Assembly: GCA_032358255.1 (NCBI GenBank)
Contig: JAULBX010027938.1
Location: 62,001 to 126,000, forward strand
Source of the DNA: Heterotrichella gracilis
Lineage: Eukaryota; Sar; Xanthophyceae; Tribonematales; Xanthonemataceae
Reading direction: 5' to 3'
DNA: 64,000 nt
This document shows positions 34,297 to 47,575 of this stretch, piece by piece. Position 1 is the stretch's first letter. Each line of letters opens with the position of its first letter. The position numbers and the translations under genes are program-made. The notes under the pieces were generated by a model that searched no databases, had not been told where the DNA came from, and worked only from the letters and a program-made list of their open reading frames with translations.

Positions 34297-37029
34297 ATGC
34301 AGTGGGCGCTGCTGGGGACTGCCGCACTGCCTGTCACGAAGATCTGCCTACTGAGCGCCTGCGGGTACTTACTAGCCAGAAAGGTGGGTGCCTGCACCGC
34401 ACACCAGCTCACTGTACACTGGCCAGGTTATGGGCTTGCATGGTCGCTGTGACTCTAAAGTGCGAGGGAGCCTGCTTCACCATTGCAGCTGTGGTGGTAT
34501 TCTAGGCTTGATATTGCTGTGCCTGGCTTGAGATTGAGTGACAAAAGTTCTGCACGCCTGCCTAGTGCTACAAAGCTGCGTGTGCTGACTGGATTCCAAC
34601 CAGTTTCAGGGACTCATGGCTCCCCGTCCTGCTGGCCCCTGTCCCACCTTCAAAAACATGTCTGCATGCTTTGGCTTAACTGAACCCACATGCACTCCTT
34701 ACCACCGAGTGCTTGGTCATGTGTAGTTCTGCGTTTACTCGTCTCCACCACAACGCCCCGCTGCCTGTTGAAGCCTCGTCATACCACTTGCAGGGCATCC
34801 TTGATGCACACACCCGCAAGAACCTCGCGCGCGTCCTCTTCCTCGTGTTTGTGCCAGCCTTCAACTTCTACGTGCTCTCCCAGTCGGTGAATGTGCGCAA
34901 CCTCATACGATGGTGGCCGCTGCCAGCCAACATGGTGTTCAGGTGAGCCTGGTGTACGAGCCTGGTGTGTGGGATGACACCCTGGCTGTATCACGCACAG
35001 CACGCATGGCTTTACAAAGGGTTTATTGCAGCACCCCAATTTTGCCTCCAAGGGTAGTGTTGGAGGGGCAGGCAGCTGGGCACCTGCTGGATGTGATGAA
35101 ATCAATGACTGGATCATGTGCGATGAGATTTATGGGCTGGATCAAATGCAAACTAGGAGGTCCTTCATATATCGTCTCAGCATGTGATCTTGCTCCGGCT
35201 GATGCCACCTGCTGGAATGAGTAGTTTGGGCATAGCGTGGAGCTGCTGGCCCCCTGTGCATGTGCTGCCGTTGTTCCCCAACCTGATGCTTACAGCGGAG
35301 TTGCCGGCCCACTGTGCATGAGCCATTGTTGTCCCCCAACCTGTGCTGATAGAAGTACTGCCACTGTGCAGCATCCTGATGGGAGGGTCCATGGGGTACA
35401 TGACCACATGGCTGCTGGGCACGCCCAAGCAGTTCCGCAACCACATCGCCTGCGCGGCAGCATGCGGTACGCATCTCCCTCCCACACATCGCTCCTCTGC
35501 CTGGGTCCCTGCATGCACATTGAGCACTGCCCATGATGATTCCAATCAAAGAAATTAATCGACCAATCAACCAACTGATCAATGCGACCCAGTTGGTCAT
35601 CAATGCGCGATGAGCCCACTCTTTCAGTGTGGGTGGGCGGCAGCTTGAAAGGCTGGCAGTGCATGGCATGCGGCTACTGTTGATGCATCCGTTCAGTCCA
35701 CATGCGCAGTCATGTAATCGCGACAACAATTGTGGACTGAAGTGGCGCTTGCTTGCAGGCAATGTGGGGAACCTACACCTGGTGCTGACCGCCACCCTGT
35801 GCAATGACCAAACCACGGTGTTCTATCGGGTGCTGGGCGATTCCTGCACAACAACCTCCCTGGGCTATGTGGCATTCAGCATGGCTGTGGCTGGCCTGTT
35901 CCAGTTCAGCGTGGCAAACAACCTGCTGCGACACCCGGCACAATCGCAGCAGCTGGATGGCTTGGAATTGCCAACGCACAGCGAGCCAGCGTGCTGCAAT
36001 CTGGCAACAGGCAGTAGCTTGCAGGGGGAGCAGGCGAAGCATGTTGACGTGGGGAGTCTACATCACAAATCCAGCGCCGGGCATGAGGAAGGCAATGGGG
36101 ACGATGGTTTCATCCTACTAGTGGATGACAAGGCAGCATCGCCATCAGGAGATGGAGGCATGCACGCGCAAAAAGTGGTGCAACCCACCAGTGCTCCAGA
36201 GGATGGCCATACACCTAATGGAGCGCATACCGAGATGGAAATGCCAGTCAGGCATGCTTCTGCCAATGAGCACAGCGGGTCAGCTACCAGCCCAGCTGCT
36301 GCCCACGCGCTGTTTGTGCTGGAGAGTGACTCAGAATCAGATGGCTTTGAGGAGCCAGCTGGCAGCGCACCAGCAGCTGGCAGTGGAGCCCCAGTGTACT
36401 GCCTGATTGGCCACAGGGCACAGGCAGGGCTGGCGGGTCGAGCCAGGCAATGGCGGATGGCAGTCATGGGGTATGGCTTGACAAGCACAGGCCGGGCCTG
36501 GCGCCCCTCGCTCAGCCTGTTCCAGATCTTCCCCATCCCTACCATAGCCACGCTGCTGGCGATGGCGGTGGGCTGCGCGCCCCCCATCAAGGGCCTGCTG
36601 TTTGGACCGGTAGCACCCTTGAGGGTCATCACCGACTGCTGCAAGCTCCTGGGCGATGGCTTCATCCCCACCTCCATGCTCATCCTTGGCGGGGTGCTCA
36701 GCAAAAGCGCCGGGGCCTCCACGCTGCCCCTCAAGTCCCTGGTGGGGGTGATTGTGCTGCGCCTTGTGTGCGTTCCATTGACTGGGGCGGGCCTGGTGGT
36801 CCTGATGTTCAAGGCGGGGCTGTTCTCCGCTCCCGACCCCATGTTCCTGTTTGTGCTGATGATGCAGCACACCGGCCCCACAGCCATCAACCTGCAGGCG
36901 CTGGCCACGATGCACCAGAATGGGGAGGTGGAGGTGTCCACCATTCTGTTCTGGCAGTACATGATTTCCGTGTTCACGATGCCCTTTTTCCTGGTGTTTT
37001 ACCTGTACCTGGTCAAATTGCTAATGTGA
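34297..37029 (+). CDS. PIN-LIKES (PILS) auxin-efflux-carrier-family membrane protein
   Basis: Exons are 34297-34383, 34794-34942, 35372-35466 and 35759-37029, giving 533 residues. The ATG at 34297 starts a first membrane helix (ALLGTAALPVTKICLLSACGYLLA). Then follow TRKNLARVLFLVFVPAFNFYVLSQSV, GGSMGYMTTWLL and the family motif GNVGNLHLVLTATLC. The C-terminal half has IPTIATLLAMAVGCAPPIKGLLFG, LGDGFIPTSMLILGGVL, the conserved DPMFLFVLMMQHTGPTAINLQAL, and a last helix MISVFTMPFFLVFYLYLVK. In plants PILS proteins sit in the endoplasmic reticulum and limit nuclear auxin signalling. Algal members are presumed ER carriers of unknown substrate. Between the two five-helix bundles is a long hydrophilic loop, about residues 165-345, Ser/Glu/Asp-rich and probably disordered. 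Confidence 0.9.
35237..35352. repeat. Tandem duplication in a PILS intron
   Basis: gtggagctgctggccccctg and the following tgtgcatg...gttgttccccaacctg at 35237-35285 recur diverged at 35295-35345, an offset of 58 bases, just before the exon at 35372. Confidence 0.7.
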
Positions 37030-38378
37030 GCTTCAAGGCGTGCTTTGTTACATACAATAAAGTTTGCGGCCCTCTCAGGCCTGGATTGGTTTCTCAAGGA
37101 ATGTTGCCATGTAGTGTACCTAGTCCAGATGTTGGGTTGTGAAATTGTCAGGCACCTGCAAACAACTTGCAATTGAATTGCAAATATGTCTTCAGGCACA
37201 CATTTTGACATTTTGAGTTGGCGTTCAACCCTTGCCAATCAAACGATTGATTGAATTGATCTTCTTGTAGTCTAGGAAAGCATTGAAATAAATGTCCAAC
37301 ACCATGTGTACAGGTGTTGAAGCGTAGTACGCATGGACATGCACTGTGTGACATGAGTGATCTGCATCAGTACTGATCGTTTGCATGTTCAACTTGAACG
37401 TAGGCATAGAATGCATGCAGCTGCTTTAGAGTCACGAGCATGCTGCAGCTGCTGCAGCTTATAGTACCAGATTACCTTTAAAATTTACATTATCTGCACT
37501 GAATGGTCAATTGTACGTACAGCATGATATGGAGCAAATGGCATGCCAGGCAATGCCATAAACATCTTAGACTAGAGTAGTTAAACATTCCTGGTGTGGA
37601 CCATTAGAACATGACATTGTCCTGTAGGACTCGGTTATATATATTCATATGTCCCCAGCCTCTTGTCCTTCAAGTTAACGATACACACGGTGGACATAGA
37701 CATCTCCAAATTTTTTGTGGGGTCCCTGGGAAAGGTCCATTCCAGGACGTACTGCGCATGTGGGTGCCATAGTTCTTGCAAAACAAAACATACAGTAAAA
37801 TATAAAAAACAAAATTTCTAGATCGGGGATCATCCATTACCGTGCTATCCTAGTCTAATTACCGTAACAGCATTTGGTACATACCCAAATGTAACTCGCA
37901 TCACATCACTAGTGGGTCATAATGGTGGCATTGGCACATGCACTCCACCCAATAAACTATGGCTAATTACATCTGAAAAACTGCAAAATCCACCCCATTG
38001 ATGCCATTTGGTCTGCTCGCAAAACGCGCCAATTGCCAGCATTGTGCACTGCCCAGCAGAGGCTGTCCTACCAGAGGCTGACAGGCTGTCATACCCCATT
38101 GACTTCCCACACTATTTGAGGAGGGGGGAAGGGTGGCCAGGCACCACGGCGCTGGAAAACACTATGCAGCAATATGCTCCTCCGAGGGCCTCTTCCTCCT
38201 CGGACTCTGAGCGCACGAACCTCCACACCGAGGTGGCACCCTGGAGGCCTGTCAGGTGGCTGGAAAAGCTGCCGCTGCTCTTGGCCCCACCACCGCCACC
38301 GGGCCCAGCCTCCTAACACAAAGGTGAGCCAGCTCTGACCCGACGCCCAACCCCATCCTCCAACGGCATCGCTGGGTA
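37030..38378. other. Convergent intergenic region; contains a degraded copy of the neighbouring gene's 3' end
   Basis: This lies between the stop codons of PILS (plus) and the Sfi1-like gene (minus). The AT-rich part 37100-37950 shows no gene. From about 38185 to 38290 it carries the diverged copy of the Sfi1-like terminal exon listed separately. Confidence 0.6.
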
Positions 38379-38500
38379 TCACCCCGCAGCAATCCGCTCC
38401 TCCTCCTCTTCTTCGGACTCTGAGCGCATGAACCTGAACACCGGAGTGGCACCCAGGTCCTCCGTCAGGTGGCTGAAAAACCTGCCCGTGGCGCTCTTGC
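38185..38500. repeat. Tandem duplication of the terminal exon of the Sfi1-like gene
   Basis: In the real exon, cggactctgagcgcatgaac starts at 38413 and is followed by gtggcaccc and gtcaggtggctgaaaa. The same order with substitutions starts at 38201 (cggactctgagcgcacgaac), an offset of 212 bases. The copy lies beyond the stop codon and is not part of the reading frame. Confidence 0.8.
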
Positions 38501-41500
38501 GCCCCGCCACCGCCACTGGCGCCAGCCCCGCAGGGATCAGCTGGCCAGCCTTGCTTGCCTTGGCTGGCAGCTCGCCTGGCTCGGAGGTGTCGCTGCTCTC
38601 CGAGTGGAGGGGCAGGCACCCATGTGGGGCCAGCATGGAGGCTGCAACAAGGATGGGTGGTCAAGATCGTTTTACAGAGTGCTGACATGGACTGTGGGCT
38701 GGTGCAATGGAGATATGCAGTGCAGCACTGTATGCAGAGCCATTACGAGAGCATTTCATCTAGGGCAAAGGTGTACTGGCGGCCTGCAATGGCACACATG
38801 CATTCAGCTACTGACAGAGCGTGTGGAGTCAGGGCTAGGAATGGAGTTGTCCTCAGCCCTTGCAGACTTTCTGCAAGGGGTAGCCTCAGTCGAGCGAACC
38901 ATGGTTCATCGTCATTCCCTACCGCAATTGAAACATAATGAACAGGAGTGGCACTACGATATAGCTGCTGCAACAGGACAATTGGGCAAGCACAGGTTGT
39001 GGTTTCCCTGCTGGTACCCACCCCATTCCACCCATCGCAGGCAGGTGCAACAGGGCGACTTCCAGAAGATTTGCTTTACAAGTTATGTGCTAATTTATGT
39101 TGTTACGAAATTTATCAAATTTATTTCACAGTACCCTGGTAATACTAACAAAATCAATTACAAACCGGATTCGGTTCCTGCCACTTACTCCGTGCTGGGA
39201 TCCTGCTGCTTGCCGGGGAGGAGGGGTAGGAGGTGCACGGCGTGATGGTGGCGGAGTACTCATTCCCATTTGCCGCCTCCTCGGTCATGCCAAACATCTC
39301 CCGCAGGATGACCTGCACCTCCTTGTCGAATGACTGCCAGTACCAGGACTTGAACAGCTTGAAGGACAGGCGCTTGGTGATGAGCATGCGGCTCAGCTTG
39401 GCCTGGAACTCCTTGCGCTGGGCCACACACTCCCGCCACCTGCAGGGGCAACACACAGGTTCATTAAGTTATTTACATATTATTTTAACATACGTAGTCG
39501 TCTCTCCTTCCCTCCCCCTGTTTAGTGATATACATTTGTGCATTAGGCAGGTATATAGTTTATGGACGCGATAGAGCATTTTGTTAGTGGGGGACAAGGG
39601 GATATACCATTGGGTGCAGCAGCTTGTGCCATTCAGGGTTATAGCTGCCGCTGCCCAGTGTGCCTGCATGTGCTTGCCACCCACCTTGCCAGTGCATCCG
39701 CCATGTAGCGCTGCGCGATGCACCCCACCATGTACTCCACAGACCCGCGCTGCTGCACGCGCTTGCTGGCCACTGCAAACCAGGTGCGCAGCGCGGCGCT
39801 CTGGAGCCTCCAGCTGCGCTGCAGCAGGCACTTCTGGAGCGTGCGCCTCTGGCGCTGCTGGCGCTGCGCCAACGAATACCATGGGTGAGCAATGACCAAA
39901 TGCTGATGTCAAAACAGCCACTTCAGGCAATGGTGCGATGGGTAGATGATTGGTGTACAGAGCAACTGTATGGCTAGTACAATTATGTTTATTTTCAATT
40001 ATATTCTTTGAGTAAAAGCGATGAGTCACTGGATGTTTGCGCCGCAATGCTGCTAGCTGACCACGCTGCTGCCAAAAATGTGGATGAACCTTTAACGCCA
40101 GATATGGCAACCAGGCTGACCTGTGCATATGCCGCCCACAGGCAGAGGGCCTTGCCCATCAGGCCCATTGCGCGCCATGTGAGGGACCTTGCGATGATGT
40201 AGCGATGCTGCTGGCGGGTTGCTGCCCACGCGCGCCGGTGGCTCAGGCATGCTGAGGCCACCTGGCGGTGCCTGGCAGCCAATCGGCCATCGCACAGAGC
40301 CACCGCCTCCTGCATCTTGCTTGTGTGGCCAGCCCACGCCTGCAGGAGGAGCAAAGAATGTAATGACTGGGTGCATGCGGAAGTGATTGAGATGCCTAAA
40401 TCCATTTCTTAAACGTGCATAATCCAGGATTATATTAACATACTAACTACCACTTAAAAAATCACTTTACTCCTGCATATGGTCACACTTCCCCTCACAG
40501 TGGACCCACCTGCACGGTGTCTTGGAGCAGCAGGCGAGATCTCTCGCCCGCCATGGCCTGCACGCTGTCCTCCACTGCCTGCACACACTCCGTGACCTGG
40601 CGCCAGCCCTGCAGCGCCTGGAAGAGCAGCCGCTGGTCCTGGCGCCTGGCCATGCGGTGCAGCACCACTGCCGCCAGCTGTGTCTGCTGCGTCATCTGGC
40701 GCCAGGCATGGAGCGCGGCTCTCAGCTGCGCGGTACTCCTGCTGGCAGCGGTGGCGGATGCTGCCGCGGCGACCTCCTGTGCTGAGCCTACAGCTTGCAT
40801 CCATGCGGCGAACGCGACAGCCTTGGCTGCGCCATTGCTGCTGGTGGCCATCCGTTCCAGCTGCTGCCTCGCCAGCCTGTGCGCCAGGGTGACATGCTGC
40901 CACTCACCCAGCACCGCCAGCATTGTGCTGCGGGCCCGGTTGGCTTGCACCTTGTCGAGCACATGGCCCACATGTGCATTGTGCACAGTCAGTCTGTGCC
41001 ACTCCTGCAGGGCGTGTGCCAGCAGCTGCTTGCCTGAAGCGGCGCCCATGTCCACAGCAATTGCGTGGGCCAGGGCACTGTTCCTGGACTCGCTGTACCA
41101 GCTGTGGAGAACCGAGCGCAGCAGGCGGGTGGAGGCTGCCAGCTGCAGCTTGTGAGTGAGCTGCGCAACCGCCTTGCTCTTGGCCACTGAGAGGCACCAG
41201 GCGCCAAAGGCAGCGTGCAGCAGGCTGGTGGCGATGCGCGAGGCCATGGCTTCCAGGCAGTGACGCCCAGCGGTGCATTGTGTGGCCACATGGTGCCACT
41301 CACGCAGCAGGTGTCGCAGCAGCGTGGCTGATTGGCGCTCAGCAAACTTGGACAAGGCCTGCATTCGCAATACCAGTAAGCCATTCCCTCTATGCCATTG
41401 TCTGACATACTATTATGGTCGGTATGACAGGTCTTCCTTGACAGCAAAAAGGAGTGGTTTTGGTCACACCAGCTGTTTCAGCTTTAAGGTGTAGGGTTTG

Positions 41501-44500
41501 TCCTGTGGCAGACGGAGGAAATCATGGTGTCGCTCGAGCATTGCACAACCAACGCATGTGAGTGCAGGTTTGACTACGTCACCTGCTGGACTGCTTGCTT
41601 GTTGCTCACGCCAGACCACCACGCCACAAACACGTCATGCACCAGGTTCCGCTCCCTGCGCTTCACGGCAAAAGCCACGATGCCCTGTGCAGCCTGCTTG
41701 CGCTCACTGTACTGCCGCCACACTGCACAAACCACCAATTTGCATCAATACCCCAGTGTGGAAGCTGGTTCAAGCACATGGGGAGCATTGCCTCGGCATA
41801 TTTCAGCAGCATTTCACAGGAGGAACATGGTGCATACCTGCAAATGCGGCCTGCAGCGTGCGTGTTGCAACACGCTGGTTCCCGTCGAATATGGCAGTGC
41901 GGTAGTACTGCTTGCATGTGACCACCGCCTGCCATGCGCTGAGTGCTCGCCGCAGGCACTGCTGGTGATGCCACTGATGCACATGGACAAGCTCCTGGTG
42001 CGCTAGGCGCATAGAGGCATGCTCCTCCATCCAGCCGCCAAAAGCAGCATGCAGCACGCGTTTGTGCCGGCGCCTGTCACATATAAACACGTACTTTAAG
42101 TGGAGAGCAGCAAATGGCGCCAGGGTTTTGAAGCAAACCACCAGCAGGCACTTCACATCATAACCCTGCATAGGCACTGAACAGAACAATGGGTGTGGTT
42201 AGTTAGTTACATGCATTCCAGCAATACAGCCAGATTAGCAGTTGGTTTTGCAAATGCGGCGCCACGCAGCTCTTTCCTGGCACTGTTTGAACCACCTATT
42301 GATCCCACGCGACTTGAGGTCCTGCTGGAGTAAGTCAGCCCATGTGGCCCTTGGGTGTGGTACAGGGTGGGAATTACCGTTCAGCTTGCGCCAGCATGGC
42401 AGCACACATGCTGTGCTCCTGGACCACATGTTGCCACCCTTGGAAGGCAAATGTGAGCTGCACCCTGCACCTAGCCTTCTCCACCCGCTGCACTTGGGCC
42501 CGCACAGCCTGCCGCAGTGCGATATGCTCCTGCCAGGCGCATATTGCCTGGCCCAGCATGCGCTCAGAGCAAGCAAGCGTGTGCTGCACAACCACCGCCT
42601 GCAAGCACAAATGAAGATGTCAATATGCGCAGCCCAGCAGATTGATGGCATACATTGCATACATTAATTGAAAGGCAACATGGAGTTGGCAACGTTTCTA
42701 TTTTTGTACTTGTTTTACTTCTGAAAGTTTTAGTACACGCACGATCAGACACATGCAAGCAGATATAATGCTGTACCTTCTGCCAAGCCTTCCGCCTGGC
42801 CAAGTTGGCCCACTCAGCAAGGATGGCCGCACTCCGCCTGGCCAGTGCATTGCGCTGGAACAATGCGATGTCTGCATTGAACGCCTTGTTCCAGCCGACA
42901 GCATGCCGCCACGCCCTCAAGCAGGCGTGGAGCTTCTTCCTCTGCAGCTTGCGGGAGGCTGCCGCTAGGCAGCGCTTGGCTTCTTTCCGGCGCTGTGTCC
43001 ACTCAAACCAGCTCCATACAGCACCAGACACAAGGTCCTGGACAGCAATGGAGCAAGTTAAGTAGGGTCAACACAACAAGCAACGCAATCCCATCAAGCA
43101 TCACCTCATCAATCTGCCAGGTCAGCTTGCATAAGCGGGTTACCTGCTGCATGTTGTGCGCCACATTGAGCAGAACCTGCTCTGCTTGCTTGCGTGACTC
43201 CACCACACCCCGAATGCCAGCCAGCACTGTAGAGAGCACCTTCCTGTCGGCCACCTGGCCCAGAGATTCCGCCACCCGCCTGGCATGCTGGCAGTCTGCC
43301 ACAATGCCAAGCCAGCCACTGAATGCAAACTGCAGCCTGCGCACACAATGGAAGACTTGTTTATAGCGCACCGCTTGGGGAAAGGCTTGCAGCAGAAGAT
43401 TGACCGCATGGGACAATACATACCTGACGTTCTGCAGCTTGACAGTGGCCCTGTGCAGCCTCTGCTTGGTCCGCCTCCCCATGTGCGTGGCAAACTTCCA
43501 TTCAGACCAGGCCGCGATCACCAGCATGAGCTGCCGGCGCCGCTGCAGCTTCCCCACCCGCAGCTCCCTGTCCCGCTTGTGGGCGGCGAGCTGCTGCCAG
43601 CCAGCAAACGCGCCGTGCATCGTGCGCATGATCTGCTGGTGCACGTGCTGCATGAGGTGGACCCGCTGGTGCTGCTGGCTGGCGGTGTAGGCACGCCAGT
43701 CCGCCCAAGCCCTCCGCAGCTGTTGCGCGTCCACCTTCCGCCTGACCATGGCAAACTTGTGCCTGTGCTGTTTCTGGAGCAGGGCATGGTGCAGCCAGGC
43801 TGCCATGCATTTCGCGTGGGTGCTCCTCACGCAGTGGTCCACGCTGCGCTGGAGCGCCAGCCTGCGCCGGTCCACATGAGCAAGGTATGCTTCCCAGCCT
43901 GCCATGGAGCGAACCAGCAGGTTGTGGCTGCGGACGCATATCATGTGGGTCAGCTGCTGCTGCTTGTTGTGTGCGTGGACGGCGCGCAGCTCCCAGGCCA
44001 GCAGCGCCCTGTGCATCAGGCTCTGTGTGGCATGGTCCACTGCCGTGACCAACGCCGCCTGCTTCCGCTGCAGGTGTGTGATGTAGGCCCGCCAGGACGC
44101 AAATGCATGCGCCAAGTTCCTCCTGCCCAGCTGTGCCACCAGCAGCTCGCATGCCTGCAGTGAAGGTAACGGATCGTCATGTGGATGCTAGCAACCTGGC
44201 AAGGGATCACCAGCAGGAGCAGTGGAAATCCAAGCTCTACACAGGTACTCTACAGCCTCATCATTATAGCTGGTGCAGAGCATGGTGTACTGTGGAATTT
44301 GCAGCTTAGACAGGGCTTCCACACATGCCACAGGCTTACCTGCAGTAGGACATCTTCACGGTCCACAGTGCATTTCCAAGCCGTGACCACCCTCTGCAGC
44401 AGCTTCTGATCATGCTTGACTGCCAGCTGGCGAAGGCCCTCCCTCCGAGCTGTGCTGCAGCTGACTTGCCACCGCCAGCTGTCCAGGCAGTGCTTCACAA

Positions 44501-46583
44501 GGCGCTGCCTCCTCAGCCCCCAGCAGTGCCGCACAGCAGCCTCATGCCTGTCCCGCGTTGCCCGCTTGTGCTGCATGACAGTCTGCCAGGCCCTGAATGC
44601 TGCCCTGAGCTTGATGCAAGCAATGCGCTGGACCGCCAGCGCCAGGCGCCCCCCATCCAACAGCTGGCGCTGGGTGTGGCTGTACCAGGAGGCCATGGAG
44701 TGGTACAGCAGGCGCCTCGCTGAGCGCTCCCTGAAGTGCTGCACCATCTGCCGGCATGAGGCGTTCCACACTGCTGCTGCCCTGCAGCAGGCGCAGGAGC
44801 GGTTGACGGCTCAGATCACGTGAAAGCACAGCAACTGGACAGCGTGAGTTTGATAAGGCCTTTGACAACTAGCATGGTTGCAGTGGCGCAAGCTTGTGCA
44901 GGGCTGATTCCTGATCTGGCTTGTCGGAATGCAAGTTATGATGGTTGCAGTGTCCTTACCTCCACCAGCGGACAATCTGGCGCATGATGAAGGCCTGGCT
45001 CTTGGCCCCCAGCACAGTGACGCCCCACCGCATGGTCTTGCCCAGCTTCTGGTTCAGCAGGGCAATGGTAGCATGCTTGCGCCGCACGATCTCCACCAGC
45101 TTGGTGATCTCTAGCTCCATGTCGCATCGCAGAGCCTCCACCTGGCAGGACCAATAACACTTGTGAATATTACGGAAAATTCTGAGGATCGAATGGGTAT
45201 TTGAGGCGGCATGCAGCTTGTGCATATTTACCTCTGACACAGACCACGTCCGCAAGGCGGCCATCTCCTCCACCAGCTGGTGCACTCTGTCCTCCACGAT
45301 TGCCCGCAGGTGCTTCTCTTTGTTCACAAAGACAAACCATTCCTGCAGGTTGACCCAAATTACAATGGTAATGAATAGCTGAAGTGCACAAATGCAAGAC
45401 TATGCAGCCATATCACACCCTACATACCTCCACAAGGAGGCCTGACATCTTCTTGAGGTGTGCGTCTTCATTAATGTCCTGCGGAATTGCCAAAGGGCCA
45501 CCATCAGCAGAGAAATTCACTGAAAGGTGCTTTTGCATCCAGATGGTAAGAACATTAGTTTAACTGTAATACCTGTTCAGGGCTTCCCCATGGTCTTGGT
45601 GTGACGAGCAGTCCTGATGAGCTGCCAACGCGCTCAACGTCCACTGACAGCACAACCTGAGCAACAACACAGCTCATCAGCAGTGGCAGTCAAACATCAG
45701 GCTGATTTAAACACCCGATGGGGGTTGCAGTTACCTGTGGCAGCCGCCTGTTCCGGAACGTCAAGTGTGTTCGTTTCCAAAGGTGGTCTACCTCTCCCTC
45801 CACAGTTTCCCACTGTTCCCAAGTACCGAAGTTGCTGTTGTAGAACACCAGCCTGTTGCTTCCTTTCCTCCTTGCTTGCAGGAAGCAGTCATTTGCCTGC
45901 CTTGACCTGAAGCCATACCAAGTCCCCTGCACAGTGTTGAGTGAGATGATGTGCTTGCCAACGGTACCAGCAAAAGCATGTCATTCCACGCCACCCATGG
46001 CACCCACCTGTTGCACCACCTCCAACTGTGCTGGCTTGCTGGTGCCAGTCAGGTCCAGGCGTTTGGCCAAAACAAAACTGCGCTTTTGATCTGGCTGACC
46101 GGCGTTGTCACTTTCAGCTTGTAGGACCACAAAGGGAGTCCCCTGTGGTTGGGAGTATATAGTAAGATGGGGGGCGGGGCTATGTGGGTGGTCTAGGGCA
46201 ACTGCAAAGGAGAGGCACATACCTCTGCAGAAAACTGGACGACATCCCCCGTTGATAGCCCTGGCTGTGGCTTGTCCGTGCCCTTGAACACATAGCCGCT
46301 GCCACCTGAAGCATACCGACGGAACCGGGTGGGTAACCGAAGGTACAGCAAATGCCTGGTACAGAAAGAGGAACTTACGTTTGAACCCTGGAGAAGTCTT
46401 TCTCTCCAGCACTGCCAAGCTCTGGAAAGCACCACTGTCAGGGGCTTCCTCCACAGTTTCCTCCAGAGTCTCCCCTCCAACCCAGCTGTTGTCTTCTAGT
46501 GGGTGCTGCTGCCCAGGGACAGGAGTACTGACTTGCTCAAGGGCAAGGGCTGGTGAGCCTGTTTGTTCTGCAGACTCCTCCAT
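38379..46583 (-). CDS. Large Sfi1-repeat protein with N-terminal beta-trefoil (fascin-like) region
   Basis: Twenty exons, minus strand: 46583-46379, 46305-46223, 46142-46008, 45926-45735, 45656-45573, 45478-45428, 45342-45232, 45141-44960, 44781-44340, 44154-43424, 43336-43144, 43037-42777, 42598-42378, 42073-41838, 41722-41583, 41358-40510, 40339-40121, 39863-39685, 39439-39189, 38641-38379. Phases close to 1675 residues. Residues about 65-215 have paired beta-hairpin motifs (GSGYVFKGTDKPQPGLSTGD; GTPFVVLQAESD; CFLQARRKGSNRLVFYNSNF then GTWEQWE), like fascin-type trefoils. About 215-345 is helical. From about 350 to 1590 some 25-30 units of 30-40 residues repeat the pattern A(F/L)..W...(V/A) preceded by a basic helix, e.g. 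LLHAAFGAWCLSVAKSKA and AFASWRAYITHLQRKQ. This is the Sfi1 centrin-binding pattern, so the protein is probably a centrin filament of basal bodies or related fibres. The tail is Ser/Glu-rich. Confidence 0.75.
42215..42310. repeat. Dispersed repeat, copy 2 (intron of the Sfi1-like gene)
   Basis: The plus-strand sequence with ccagattagcagt, ttgcaaatgcggcgccacgc and tttcctggcactgtttgaac is related to 27715-27815. It lies in the intron between exons 42378-42598 and 41838-42073 and does not fit the gene's reading phase. Confidence 0.5.
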
Positions 46584-47575
46584 TATACTGTATCAGCACC
46601 TTGTTCTTGCTGGTAGCTTGCAGTGGGTCATCGGACAGCTTGCTGACCTGCTGCCGTGCTGGGTGTCGAGCTAGGTGTATGGGTTCACCCTGATACCTGC
46701 CACGGCACTAGGATGAACTGCGTATGGGTTTCTCCAGGTAAAGAAACACTAAAGCAGTGCTGCTTCCAGCAGTTGTGCTGGTTTCCAGTGGGTCTCGTAG
46801 ATTTGGCAGTGCCCAGGCTAGGGAACCCTGGACCCACCACAGTCAGGGCAGGTACTGTCTCGTTGGATCAAACCTGGCCTCTCAACCTGAGTGTTAGCTC
46901 GTAACAACAGGGACTGCTGAGGCTATGCTGGTTGACGTAGGAGAGAAGCAAGAAAAGTCAACACGAGATCATGAGCACCGTTGTTTCCCTAGAACCCTCG
47001 AAAACGACTGCAGAGGGGATGAGGGGCACCTAGCTTGCCAACTGCTGTAATGGGCACTGGCGAAAACGCCTTTCCAGAGATAAGCAGACTGGTATAACTG
47101 GTGATAATGAGCCAGTCTTGAGCAACCTCCTTTGTTTTCACGATGTGAAAAACTCGATTGAATTTCCGAAGAAATTTAAAACAATAAACATTTGCAGTTT
47201 ATAAATGCCATTTGCAGCTGCTAAACAAGGAGGAGTTTCCGTGCCAGTGTAAAAGCATTGCTCAGCTGAATCAAGGCTGTTTTGTCCCTTCAAGACGCGC
47301 GAACCCCTTGCTGTTTTGAGGTCCAGTACGGACGCGCGGTGGATTCTAGATCTGTCCTGCCATCCGTGAGTTGATAACGTGTGATGCATCAAGCAACCCC
47401 TTCACAACATTTACCAGACGTGTGCCTTAGCAACTTGCCTTCGCGACAGCGTGTTGCCTTCGTTGTATGCAATACCAAGTGAGGTACCACCCCTGGCGCT
47501 GCAAATCGTGCCTCGCGGCACTTGAAACTTCGATGACCTTGTAGCAAAAGTAGACGGTGCCTTCCTGTCGTAAAG
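46584..47575. promoter_or_regulatory. Divergent promoter region of the Sfi1-like and NOT3 genes
   Basis: These 992 bases separate two start codons on opposite strands, so both promoters lie here. No open frame or repeat stands out and no core element can be assigned by eye. Confidence 0.45.

Noticed and set aside
42235-42660. Minus-strand frame with GINRWFKQCQERAAWRR considered as an Sfi1-like exon
   Set aside because: It does not fit the phase of the neighbouring exons, runs into a stop, and is shared with an unrelated intron at 27715-27815, so it is treated as a dispersed repeat.
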